Shown one piece after another: positions 34,917-45,719 of a DNA stretch of 64,000 bases (position 1 is its first letter; each line of letters opens with the position of its first letter). The translations under genes were made by a program, and so were the position numbers. The stretch lies in NCBI GenBank assembly GCA_023375675.1, contig JALQBC010000024.1, forward strand, positions 496,001-560,000, given 5' to 3'. This DNA comes from Cytospora piceicola. Its lineage: Eukaryota > Ascomycota > Sordariomycetes > Diaporthales > Cytosporaceae. Under the pieces are notes generated by a model. It was not told the DNA's origin. It saw only the letters and a program-made list of their open reading frames with translations, and did not search any database.

Positions 34917-34944
34917 GTTGACAGGTTGACAGGTTGACAGGTTG
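34917..34944. repeat. GTTGACAG tandem repeat, 3.5 copies
   Basis: Exact 8-bp unit repeated in tandem for 28 bp. Confidence 0.95.
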
Positions 34945-35190
34945 CGGAGTCTGCTTATTGGCAGATCGAGTAACAACTTGGTCCCTTCCCAGCAGGCCGG
35001 TTCTGGCTCCCGGGTCGGAGGAAAACACACGGTCGTCGCTGCTGTGTTTCGCCTGTATTTTATCCGAGACTGAGAAGAACCGGGACGTCATGTCGTCGCA
35101 ACTCCGGCTCACGAATTCCGTCGCCTGTCAAGCTGCCGATATGGCACTGCTCGTATATCGTGGGGCCGCCCAGTCGAGTTTCTCTTGGTG

Positions 35191-35211
35191 TACGGAGTAC
35201 GGAGTACGGAG
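35191..35211. repeat. TACGGAG tandem repeat, 3 copies
   Basis: Exact 7-bp unit three times. Confidence 0.95.
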
Positions 35212-35795
35212 ACGCGTATCACGGAAGAATAGTCACTAGTACCGACGATTCTTCCGGGCAACAGTGTATGGTGTCCATGTCGGACGTTGTCTTGGTTCGA
35301 GGCTGTTGGTTGCCACGAACTATTTACCATTTTTGGTTAGCAGTCAGTCAAGTACCTACCTAGGTAGATACTATGGTACATACCTAGATACATAGTAATG
35401 TGTGAACTGATCATGTCCCATTTGCGTGGGGCGTGGGGAGAAGGGGGGCCACTTAGAGTTCGCCAAGTGCGGTGGTGTTATAGTCTAGCATGAATACCTA
35501 GCTAGCCCATACTAAACTGTTAACAGAACACCTTTCGGCCCCTAAAAACAATGTATGGAACCGGCTCCATGTCTGCAACGTCCCTGACAACCTCGCAACT
35601 TTCAAGTCGATGACAATGCTTCTACGCTGTTGACTGATGGATGCCATTGACATCCTTTGAGATTTATGTCAAGAAAATACACAAGGACTGTCACGGGCAC
35701 CAGCAGAGTGCATCTTACATACTTAAGTAGTCAAAATGGCCCTCGTACGATGACAACGATCTAGTTTCCCCGGGCTAATCGGTATCATCCGTCTG

Positions 35796-35954
35796 CTATC
35801 ATCCCATCGAAGCAAGGCCAGCTCAATCCGAGTACCCTGACAGATAAGGTTCAGCTCCTGGTGAGATATTGCCCTATGGCCAAAGAGGCCTAAAGCGTGA
35901 GGGGCACATGTCTGACAACGCTGACGCCCAGGATCAAGCACCGGGCTCTTATCT
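35796..35954. promoter_or_regulatory. possible GATA-factor (AreA/NIT2) sites upstream of the nitrate transporter
   Basis: Three HGATAR matches: TGATAG on the minus strand at 35796-35801, AGATAA on the plus strand at 35842-35847, and AGATAA on the minus strand at 35949-35954, i.e. 150-310 bp before the start codon. Fungal nitrate carriers are normally under AreA/NIT2 control through such sites, but HGATAR is short and frequent. No clear NirA-type site (CTCCGHGG) was seen. Confidence 0.35.
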
Positions 35955-36106
35955 TGGAGTTTCGGCTCTCCAATTCGGTGTGCAGGCTTCATTCATATAT
36001 GAAGCTCGTCTACCAAGAAAGCTGTGACTCTCTGAAGCAAACAAAGTCTTGATTTATTCGAACGGGTGGCTACTTCTGTAGTCCCAAATTGCCCAAGATC
36101 GTCAAC

Positions 36107-37804
36107 ATGGGTCTAGGCTTCACCTTCTCGGACCTCATCAGGGCCCCCGAGGTCAACCCTGTCAATGGGAAGGCTCGAAAGATACCCGTGCTCAACGTCG
36201 TCGATGTATATGGACGTGTCTTCTTTTCCTCCTGGTTTGGCTTCATGATCTCCTTCTGGGCATGGTACACATTCCCCCCTCTGGTACGCAATACCACGTT
36301 GGAGCTCCACGACACACGGCGTACGAGGTACTGACACACTGCACAGTTATCACTTGCCATCAAAGAGGACCTTCACTTGACCAATCAACAAATCGCCAAT
36401 TCTAATATCGTATCCCTCTGTGCAACGTAAGTCATATCACTACAGACTGTTATGAACGAAGACCTGACGTTCGACAGGCTCGTCGTCCGATTCTTCGCTG
36501 GCCCCCTGTGCGATCAATACGGTCCCCGGAAAGTCTTCGCTGGGTGTCTGCTCCTCGGAGCCTTACCGGTAGGACTGGCCCCCTTGGTCCAAACAGCAAG
36601 TGGTCTATATGCGAGTCGATTTTTCATCGGCATTCTGGGAGGCTGTTTCGTGCCCTGCCTGGTATGGACCACTGGATTCTTCGACAAGAACGTCATTGGC
36701 ACCGCGAATGCGTTGGCCGCTGGTTGGGGTAATTCCGGCGGCGGCATCACTTATTTCATCATGCCGGCTGTCTACAACTCTTTCGTTGCCCGTGGCTACT
36801 CTGTCGGTCAGGCATGGCGGCTCACATTCATCGTCCCCCTCATAATGCTCATCTTCGCCGGCGTCGCCCTGTTGCTTCTCTGCCCGGATACACCTGTTGG
36901 CAAATGGAGCGATAGAAAACTCCACATGCAGGAGAATCTCCACACCCGGAGCCCTCTGGAAACTCCAGTGCATCGTATACCCAACAGCATAGACAAGAAG
37001 CCACTTTCCACCAGCGGCACCACCTTCAACGAGCAGGACTTCACGGGTACTGAACACTTAAACGATGCTACGCTTGAGAGCAACGGCAGCCCTAGCCATC
37101 ATGCCGGCGATGATGCAATGTCGTCTAAGGATGAAGTGGTCCAAGAAGCACAGGGCGAACTGGTCGTCAAGCCGTCATTCAAGCAGGCCCTGAAGGTCGG
37201 TTTCAGCCCGCAGACGTGCGTGGTAATGATGTGCTACTTCTGTTCGTTCGGGGGCGAGCTCGCCATCAACTCGACCCTCCCGTCTTTCTACAGCGAGACC
37301 TTCCCAAACCTGGGGCGCACCAAATCATCCTACTGGGCGGCCATGTTCGGCTTCCTGAACCTCGTCACCCGGCCCATGGGCGGTGTCATCTCCGACATGC
37401 TCTACAACAGGTTCGGGCACAACCTGTGGCTCAAGAAGGCGTGGATGCATATGTGCGGCACCCTGACGGGCATCTTGTTGATCGTCATCGGCCGGGTCGA
37501 CTCGCACCACCTGCCCACCTTCACGGGCCTCATCGCGCTGATGGCCATCTTTCTCGAGGCGGGTAATGGTGCCAACTTTTCGTTGGTCCCTCATGTACAC
37601 CCTCAGGCCAACGGCATCGTGTCGGGCTTTACGGGCGGCGTGGGCAACCTCGGCGGAGTTGTCTTTGCGATAATCTTCAGATTCATAGGTGATGGGACGG
37701 ATTGTGCGAAGGCCTTCTGGGTGATTGGGTGCATACACGTGGGCATTAACGTGCTGTTGTGTTGGATCAGGCCTATCCCGAAGGGTCAGGTGGGAGGTCA
37801 CTGA
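36107..37804 (+). CDS. high-affinity nitrate transporter, NRT2/CrnA family (MFS)
   Basis: Three exons: 36107-36283, 36347-36426, 36478-37804; 527 aa, close to the usual ~507. It imports nitrate with protons across the plasma membrane. Twelve spans are expected; the MFS loop is VRFFAGPLCDQYGPRK. Both nitrate-signature segments are present: GWGNSGGGITYF in span 5 and GGVGNLGG after HPQANGIVSGFT in span 11. A ~95-residue hydrophilic loop lies between spans 6 and 7 (about residues 210-305), as in fungal CrnA/NrtA. The N-terminal FTFSDLIRAPEVNPVNGKARKIPVLN is typical. No nitrate or nitrite reductase gene is next to it in this window. Confidence 0.94.
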
Positions 37805-38321
37805 AGCTATGGACGGAAATTCGATATGCTGTGCTTGTACTTTCTTACTTCATTTCGATGTTTCGCGACTGCATGGCCTGATTGAGACGTTGAATCTTGG
37901 TTGTGAAGACAGCAGCATATCGAGCAAATACATCATGGTGCTGCACATTCGCGGAAATAGTCCATAAAGGTTGACAGGATATTGTAGGCATGTGCACTTT
38001 ATTGCGTCTTGGCCGCGTATTCTTGCGCATCTCACGGTGCATAACGTCCTATGCAGGCGGCAGCATCGTCGGCCCCGCGCCTGTGGTCGAGACTACTGCT
38101 TGGACGATGGCGCCAGGGTAAATTTGCGAGGTAGGAAATAATGCTGATACAGCCATCTATCCAGTGTTCCAAACATCGCTGCCGACAATGCATCCACTAT
38201 GACAACTGCCTGTCATCTGTAAGCCTCATCACACCATAGAAGGCCATCCCGAGACAAACGAAAGGAGGCTGCAAAGAAGATGGATGAAAAAAAGACGACA
38301 AGATATGCCTCTCCGCGTCTT
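37805..38321. other. intergenic, convergent 3' ends
   Basis: 517 bp between the stop codons of the nitrate transporter and the isochorismatase-like gene. Nothing recognised. Confidence 0.45.
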
Positions 38322-39011
38322 TTACACGGCATCGACCCCTGCACCGACCCCTGGCCACGAACCCAACAGCTCCTCCAGGCTCACCACATGCGCGGTCGTG
38401 GGCAGGACATGCTCCACCAGCGCCTCGTGTACCCCGGGGGCCGAGTCCGCGCAGGCATCCGCGACCACCGTCACGACGTACCCCTTCTCGGTCCCGTCGC
38501 GCGCCGTGCTCAACACGCAGCCCGACGTGGAGATCCCGCCGACGATGAGCGACCGCGTCCCGTGCTCCCGCAGGATCCCGTCGAGCCCCCCCGAGGACAG
38601 CGCCGACACCAGGCCCAGGCGCCGCGTGACGTGGTACGGGGACGCCCCCGCCCCCGCCGCCGGGGCGGTGCCAGCCGCGGGCCCGGGCTGTGCGGGGAGG
38701 AGGGCCGGGTGGACCTCCCCCAGGCGCGGCGCCTCGGCGAACGCCCTCAGCATGGCCCCCGCGCTGTCGTGCAGCCTGCTGCGCCGGGGCGGCGCCCGGC
38801 CCGTGTCGACCGAGGCGATGACGACCGGTATGCCGCGCTCGTCGGCCCAGCTGCGCAGGGACCGCGCCGTCCTGGCGGCCGCCTCGGCCTCGGGGCCGAA
38901 GTGCTGCACGATGAGGTTCTGGAAGTCCGCCAGGAGGACGGCGGTCTCGTGGGCCGGGGCGGAGAGCGGGGACGCGGGGTTAGCGGCGTCTAGGATGGCA
39001 CGAGGTGCCAT
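38322..39011 (-). CDS. isochorismatase-fold cysteine hydrolase
   Basis: Single exon, 229 aa, very GC-rich. Key features: AVLLADFQN with the catalytic Asp29, the VTRRLGLVSAL segment at ~128-138, VGGISTSGCVLSTARDG with the nucleophile Cys165, and GYVVTVVADACAD. The family includes isochorismatases, nicotinamidases and assorted amidohydrolases, and the substrate cannot be named. The position usually filled by the catalytic Lys (consensus T-K-R in many members) appears to be Arg130 here. The residues 103-125 Ala/Pro/Gly-rich insertion is also unusual. Confidence 0.85.
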   Translation of the reverse strand: MAPRAILDAANPASPLSAPAHETAVLLADFQNLIVQHFGPEAEAAARTARSLRSWADERGIPVVIASVDTGRAPPRRSRLHDSAGAMLRAFAEAPRLGEVHPALLPAQPGPAAGTAPAAGAGASPYHVTRRLGLVSALSSGGLDGILREHGTRSLIVGGISTSGCVLSTARDGTEKGYVVTVVADACADSAPGVHEALVEHVLPTTAHVVSLEELLGSWPGVGAGVDAV

Positions 39012-39824
39012 GATGATTATGATTCCCCGCGGGTGGCGGGGATACAGCCAGATCGAGGTGGTATGCTTGGGTCGTTACCTGGATGTCACGAACAGTGCCC
39101 CTTTGAATTTGAATGGATTGATTGCCTGGTTATCTTCTTAAGTTTCGAAGTGGTCATGGAATATGCAGGCTCCCCCATACGCAATATACTGGCGACGTTC
39201 ACGTGATCATGTTCGGTCCCGGAACGGCAATCGGCAGGTAATCCCGCCGAATCGGGGCCGATCGCCGGTACGGCCCTGTCTCGGTTCTTGGGCCCGGCAG
39301 GCCGGGGTTCAGAGGTCCAGATGTCCAGAGCCCAGTGCCTCAGGTGCAAGGGACCGGGGCCGGGGCCAGCGTTGCAATGATCCTGCTAGCACAGACAGGA
39401 AGGTTATTTCAAGGTTATTTACACTACTTACTTATCAGTACTCAGCTGACTGTCGATCACCTGCCGTGGGCGTCCTAGACTTCCATCTCTATTGTTCCTA
39501 TTCAATCCGCATATTACTACTGACTGAGAAGGTAGGATGATTTAATGGTCACAACGATACTGAGCTCTAATCCCTTCGATTTTTGCAACCCACCAAATAC
39601 AAATACTTCATCAAACATTTACACATACATCGAACAAAATCCTTCCATCAAGCACTCTACGTTAAGCACTCCAATTACGTCCATGTCCACGAGACCTTCA
39701 ATGCCATGCCGGGGTTCTTCCTTTGCCCAGACAGGCAAAGATTTGCAACAAATTGACGTAGCATTACAATAGCTATCCCAGACGCCGCCCTTACACTACC
39801 TATACGACTAACAGGGTCATCCCT
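39012..39824. other. intergenic, tandem minus-strand genes
   Basis: 813 bp holding the isochorismatase-like promoter and the GPI-protein 3' UTR. No gene recognised. Confidence 0.45.
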
Positions 39825-40698
39825 TTACAGAGCGAACAGAGCGGCCGCGAGGCCACCCATGGCCACAAACGTGCCGGCGACGACCTTTCCTGCGCCGGCC
39901 GTGACGACGGCAGACGGGCTCGAGGACGTGCCGGACCCGGCAGAGGACCCGGTGGAGGAAGCAGAGGCGACAGAGGTCAGCGTCGTCTTGGCGAAGCCGG
40001 TCGAGGCCGGCTTGGAGACACCAGTGGCCGTAGACGTCGCGGCGGTGGTCTCGGCCTCCTCGGTGGCCGCGGGCTCTGTGGCTGTGGGCTCGGCGGCGGA
40101 GGACTCGACGGCGACGGAATCGGTGCTGGTGGTTTCGGCGGCGGCGGTTGAGGCGACGGTGGCCGCGGCGCTGCTGAACGAAGAAGATGCCTGCGAGATG
40201 GTGGATGAAGCAGAAGGAGAGCTGGAACCGGAACTGGAGCTCGAGCTCGAGTTGCCAGATGCCTCGATCTTGAAGGGGAAGGAGTACTGGAAGGTGCTGG
40301 AGTCCGAGTCCAGGGTGATCTTCAGGCCATATGTCGCGGCGGCGCCCAGGTCGCTACCGACGGTCCAGGTGTAGGAACCAGCGCTGTTGTCGATGCCGCC
40401 TGCTCGTGTTGTCAGTCACTGAATTGCTGGAGAAGGCAAGGGGGAACTAGTCCTGGACAGGGGACATACTCGCCACGGTATCTCCAAGCTCCAGGGTCGT
40501 GGCGGTCGCGCCCTCAAGGAGGCTGATAGAGATGGTCCCGTCGTATTGGGAGTCGTAGTCCCATGTCACCTCGAAGGCCGAGCCGGCAGTGAGGACTTCA
40601 TTATAGGTTGGCTTAGTGATGGCGTCGAATCCGTCGGTCTGGGCGACGACGTGGCTTATCAGAGCCAGGAAGGCGGCGGCAGAGGCTGTGAACTGCAT
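39825..40698 (-). CDS. GPI-anchored Ser/Thr-rich cell-wall protein (Kre9/Knh1-type domain)
   Basis: Two exons: 40470-40698 and 39825-40399 (70-nt intron), 267 aa. A signal peptide (MQFTASAAAFLALISHVVAQ) is followed by the conserved domain at ~25-120: ITKPTYNEVLTAGSAFEVTWDYDS, ISLLEGATATTLELGDTVA, then SAGSYTWTV and YGLKITLDSDSSTFQYSFPF. A ~110-residue Ser/Thr/Ala-rich stalk follows, likely O-mannosylated. The C-terminus has small residues (AVVTAGAGKVVAG) then a hydrophobic end (GGLAAALFAL), as expected for GPI addition. Such proteins sit in the plasma membrane or wall; the domain is associated with beta-1,6-glucan synthesis proteins. A 171-residue open frame on the opposite strand is a shadow of the stalk. 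Confidence 0.92.
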
Positions 40699-42929
40699 TT
40701 TGACTGATTGTTCGTTAGGTATTTCTTTCGATGGGAACGTGGTCGTCTGGCTTGGGATGAGATGAGATCGAAAATGGTCGTCTCAAGGGATAATATGATT
40801 ATAAGACAGGCCGAGTGGTCGATTGTCTCTAAAGGAAAAAAGAGTGACTGGTGGTTAGGGCTGAGATGGTTGGAATGAGTGACTATTGATATACGACCTA
40901 AATGAGTGACTGGAACCAAAGGCTGGGTAGACTGAAGCCGTGGTTGCAAGAGGTAAGCAGAAACAGAGAAAAGAAGTGAAGAAAGTCAAGCCGGTAGCCT
41001 GACGATGGGAAAAGAGGGTGTGTTCTGCTGACAAGACTTATGGTCCCCCTGTTGCAACGCTATGCGTACGTACTACTGCGCTTGCTTACATTACATGGTA
41101 ATAGACGCTGCGCCGCCCATAGTTTTTTTTTATTTGATCGTAATTGTTATTTGCAGCCAAGGTCCTGGCTGACGAGGCAGGCTCACGAGCACCTCAAGGA
41201 AACAAGGATCTACCCAAGGATCAACTGCAAGCTTGACGGCGTACCATTCGCCCGAGCATCCACGGTTGCATGTTCCATCTGACTGTGTACGCACTGGATG
41301 GCCTCACGTGGAATAGCCTGTTTCCAGGGGGTGAGGCAAAACCATCCGAGCCATTGTCTGGTTGGTAGGCAGGTGCCTGGCTCACCTGGTAACCGATAAC
41401 GGAAATGGGTGAGGAATCTGAGGCCAAAGTTCGAATGCAGTAGTTGTTTCCGTTATTACTTGGGGACTAGAGCTCAAATCCAGGGGCATTGGGCCGGAAC
41501 CCCACCCCTCGACCTAAGATTGACACACAGCTGGAACCACTTTGGTGATCTCGAGGTCCAGTAATCTGTACTTACATCCATGGATAGTACGTACTTTACG
41601 CCAAGAGTCAGAAGAGTCAGGGGTTCGACGCCGGAGACTAAATCTTAAAACCCTTTTAGGCCACAAAATCTGGACCCGCCTCTTGCTTATTGGCCCTTTC
41701 AGGGTACTTGGGTTCGCTTAACGTACAGCTTAATTTGACCATGCTGCGCCGCAAGATACTCTGCGGTAAAGCACCGAGCTTCTTATGTCTGGATAAAGAA
41801 GTCCAAATCTCGCAACTTGTGCTGTTTTCTTTTATGCCGAAGGAATTAGCAGCCATGATAAGACGCCGGAGGCCACCCGAGATGTGAATCGCTCGGATCG
41901 TCTTCCTCCTTACTGGTTTTTGCGCCTTCACGCGCTTCTCCCTGCGTATCTGCGCTAGTTGCCAGCCACGAGATGATGATCACCGTGGATACCTCTCGAC
42001 TGGAATCTTTCACAGCCAGGACAGTGTTGCCATGGCCACCCGGCTGCCTGGTCACTCCCAATCCCGGAGACAGGCCGTCTCCATTCCAGTCTTGTCGGAC
42101 AATAGATGGTCTTCCTGATTGCTACTATCCGTCCGCCTAGACTTGCTGGCCGAATTTGACCCGTACGGATCCGTACAGTTCGACTCCATCATACCGCTAA
42201 TCGTTCGGCCTGCCCTTGTATCTCCTCGAGCGCAACTCCTGCTATCATGTTGGCGATGTCTCCCGACCTTCTGGGGCGAGAAAACATCGAACTGCAGGTG
42301 ATTGTTAAGCAGTCTCACGTGGCGCAACCCCCCCTTCGCAACTTGGGCAAACTGAGCCGCAAATGCTGTACCACTTCGATGTGGGAAAGGGACCTTCGCA
42401 GCTGCAAACAAGGGGTCGAGTGACTCATGAGCCGATGAGGGTATTGGGCATTTCGTATCTGCGCGTCTGACAGCAACATCTTCATGAGCGATGGCCCCTC
42501 CAACTCAATATTTGACGCCCCAAGGAGCCGCACCGTGTAAATTGATTGGCTGTATACCAACTTGGAGGGTACCACCAGGCTCCTACCTCGAATTCCCAGC
42601 CCAGGAAAGCGCCTTGAACGTTACCGCTACAGGTACAGGCGGAAGATTGGATCTCGTCCCCTTGGGTGTCCGTCCATGCCTGCAGATGTTGATGCCAATA
42701 GAGCAAGATACGGCGAATATTGGTGGTGAGTTTGATACTATTCTCGGAGACATCATAACAGACTCTTCGGCCAGTTCTGTAGCTTCATCACCCGATATGG
42801 CCACGCGGATTCATGACGGGAGGTGACTCCATCTCTTCTGCCATGCTAAGGCTGATGTAAGATTATAGCACCCACGGAAGGAGGATATGGGCATCAGGCA
42901 TCGCAGAGTCGAGATAAATGGGGTATCAA
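40699..42929. other. intergenic, no gene recognised
   Basis: 2.2 kb between two minus-strand genes. Short frames only. A TTCGA-containing T-arm look-alike at 41612-41625 does not fold as a tRNA. Confidence 0.45.
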
Positions 42930-45719
42930 TCATACAGGATATCGATTTGGCCGCCAGAAAGTAGACATATACCTCTGCTCCTCTTCCTCGTCTTTTACAT
43001 TTCGAATGCCAGCCCAATTCTGCAGTGAGGCACGGCTGGGAGCTTGGTTTCGAAGGGGCGTCTCCCATGATCCGCGAATATGACCACTGTCATCCACATA
43101 ATGCTGAAAATCTTGCGTATCATCTACGTGGGCCAGAACCCCCACATCATATTCTTGCACTCCATACCGTTGTAACACTGGAGAACAGTCACCGCTATCT
43201 TCCTCCTCTGGGCGGCTTAAAATGTCCTGCTCAAGCTGAGCGATGTAGTCCTGCATGTCCTGTTGGCGAGAGATCTTTCGTTGCAAAATATTCCCTCTCG
43301 ACGGCATTGCAGGAATGTCACTCGCCCTCTGCGAGTGGCCAGTAGGAACGACACTGGCTCTGTCATCCTGCGCGCTCGGGATACTGCCGACGAAGCCATT
43401 CCATTGCATCGTAGCGTACCGCTGAGGAAGGGAACCCGATGTAGCGCCGTGACTTAGAGTCGGTACCAACGAATATCCAAAAGCCGGCTGTTCTACGTTT
43501 CGATGAGAAATGTGAGCACACTGTGTTGTTCCCTGTAGCGTTCGATGGATGCTGACCCCTCTTGGGACGTCTCCTTGCTGCTCGCCTTGCAAATCTTGTG
43601 ATTGCTGCTGATCTGGTCTCGGTGGACCTAGCAGGCCAGGCCGAGCAAGTTCGGAATGGTTTGATGATACCATATTCTGCGTCGAAGATTGGTGATCGTC
43701 AGGTACGGGGTATCCATCTTGGGCATTTTGCATCATCCGTCCTGTTGACGTATGACTCTGAATGTGTTGGATTTCGCACTTCTCCGCAGCTGCCTCCAGT
43801 TGTTCAATCACCGCCCATTTTGGCGATCTTGGGCGCTCTGGCCTTGCCTCGTTTTCTGCCTCCAGGGAAAGAGTATCTGCGTCAACAGTCACATGTTCAG
43901 GACAACTGATGTCCTCCCCTATCTGGGCAGGCTGGTCAGTCGTGAGTTTACCCATAGGGATTGGAGCTGTTGCTAAGTCATCATGCAGTGGACGGCCTGT
44001 AGTACGTAGCACTTCTTCTTGCACGTTCGTTGGACTGAACCGTGCCAATGATTTTCCGTTTTTGTCATTCGTAACTTCTTCGTCATTGTTGGCCGTAGTT
44101 CCACGGTCTTGGTAACGGACAATCCGGACAGGTTGACTTTGCACTTCATGCCCAACCTGCACGGTATAAGCGTTAGGCTCTTTTGGCAGCTTCAGATTGC
44201 TGGTTTGGTCTTTGCAGCGTGTTGCAGGCCCTTTGTTATGGCTCTGGTGATTTGCGACAGCGTGAATGCCTGTGTTGTCGAAAATCCCAGTGCGGGCAAG
44301 CGCTTCGCGTACTTGCAACGGTGTCGAACTCCGTTCATGTTGTCTCTCCGGAAGTTCGCTCGTTGGCGCGAACTCAAGGTCATTGGAACGATGGCTAGCT
44401 GACCAAGTGAGACATGTCGTTGCCTCGCTGTCCCCCCGTTCCCTGCGCTGCTTTGGCACTCTAATCTTTGCATGATCTTGGAAATACCCATCGTTACCAG
44501 GGCCACCACACGAAACATTTCGATATTGTCGAGTTTCAGGGCCGTAGGCTGGGCTGTCTCCCAATACTTCGTCAAGGCTCGAAAGACCACTGACAGTGGT
44601 TTGCTTTCGACCTGACGCATCATAGCTCTCTGGCAGGTTCTTGTGAAGAAAGAATGCGGAGACTTCCTCCAGCTCCCTCTCGCCTCTCCTTCTTTCTTTT
44701 TCCCGGGAACGCGATATCGGCTTTGGCGATTCGCGACGGGGTTGTTTCAGAAATGCCATTTCATGGAAGGTGAGGTCGGGTACTGCGAGAGGAACCAGTG
44801 AGTGATCTACTCCCGAGGGTATTCGCTGCCAACCGTGACTTACGCTGGTTTTTCGATGCTCGACCATTGTCGAACAAGCCTGGTCTCAACGAAGGCTGCA
44901 TCTAAACCTTGATATTAGTCCGACTTGTTAGAAAAAACAGAAGCCTATACTGACAGTGATTCGAGCATTGAGTATAGTATTCGAGTTGAAATTATTCATA
45001 ACTTCGCGCGCTGACGACATATTGTTTCTTTTCTTTCTGCTTTGCTTGCCGGACTTCTTTTTTGACTTCTTGTCCTTGCCAGCATCGTCATTTTTGATGG
45101 TATTGTAGCGGTCGTCTCTCGTCCTGCGCCGGGCTCTCTTCTCGAAGTGGGGATCTGCGTGTGCTATAGCCCCAGAAGCAAGACTACTAGCTTCTGAGAC
45201 TGTTTGCTGCCTAATTTTTCCCCTTTCGTAATAGCACTCTTTGGTGGCGGGAAGGCACCGCAATTGAGTGTCTACTCGGTCTCTAAATCGGTGGTGATCG
45301 TCGAGAGGAGCGATAATGGAGCTGTCTTTGTAGAGCCCCTGGTGATGTCGATGTCTTTTTCTCCCTTCACCGGTTCCAGGCAGAGAGTCTAGAGCAAGGT
45401 AGCTCTCTGGAACATAGCGGTGATGTTGTTTCCAGTCATCTGATGACGGATGCGCCTGCGAACGCTTCCTTCGTGATCCACTTACAGCCGGGTATTCTTC
45501 CTCAACTACCGGCCGCGGTTCTGGTGCTTGGAGGTCTTTCAACCAAGTATGAACAAGACCTTCTTTGCTGTGATCGGGGTGATCAGTTGCAGTCGGTAAT
45601 GCTTCCTCGGACTGCCTGTGGCCTGAACGACGAGCTCGTGAGCCATGACCCTGGTGATGGTGTCGATGTTTGCTATGGTGGGTGTGACGACGTCGTGCTG
45701 ATGGGCTCGATGAGGCCAT
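42930..45719 (-). CDS. large disordered hypothetical protein ending in FWRPN motif
   Basis: Three exons: 44955-45719, 44844-44901, 42930-44782 (53- and 61-nt introns), 891 aa. I do not recognise a catalytic domain. The N-terminal ~80 residues are His/Arg/Ser-rich; at ~215-238 is a strongly basic stretch (KDKKSKKKSGKQSRKKR), a likely nuclear localisation signal. Much of the rest is polar and predicted disordered. Near the C-terminus are a helical segment (QDMQDYIAQLEQDILSRPEEEDSG) and the end QRYMSTFWRPNRYPV. From memory, many otherwise unrelated fungal hypothetical proteins end in an FWRPN/K-like tail, but I cannot confirm the family. The splice from NARIT to MQPSLRPGLFDNGRASKNQ and on to LPDLTFHEMAF keeps frame and reads as natural sequence. 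Confidence 0.78.

Larger units (their letters stand above)
33219..36106. other. divergent intergenic region with CCTAGGTA repeats
   Basis: 2.9 kb between the DUF1275 gene (minus) and the nitrate transporter (plus). It contains a CCTAGGTA/GGTAGGTA cluster (34724-34808), tandem GTTGACAG (34917-34944), tandem TACGGAG (35191-35211) and GATA-type sites near 35800-35950. No gene recognised. Confidence 0.5.

Noticed and set aside
39859..40374. 171-codon open frame on the plus strand opposite the GPI protein stalk
   Set aside because: It mirrors the Ser/Thr/Ala-rich coding of the minus-strand gene; composition (Val/Glu/Ala repeats) is what such a shadow yields.
36107..40698. Nitrate-assimilation gene cluster
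   Set aside because: Only the transporter is present; neighbours (isochorismatase-like, GPI protein, DUF1275) do not belong to that pathway.
41605..41630. tRNA T-arm look-alike (GGGGTTCGACGCC)
   Set aside because: Only two of five stem pairs form, and no matching acceptor or anticodon arm upstream.
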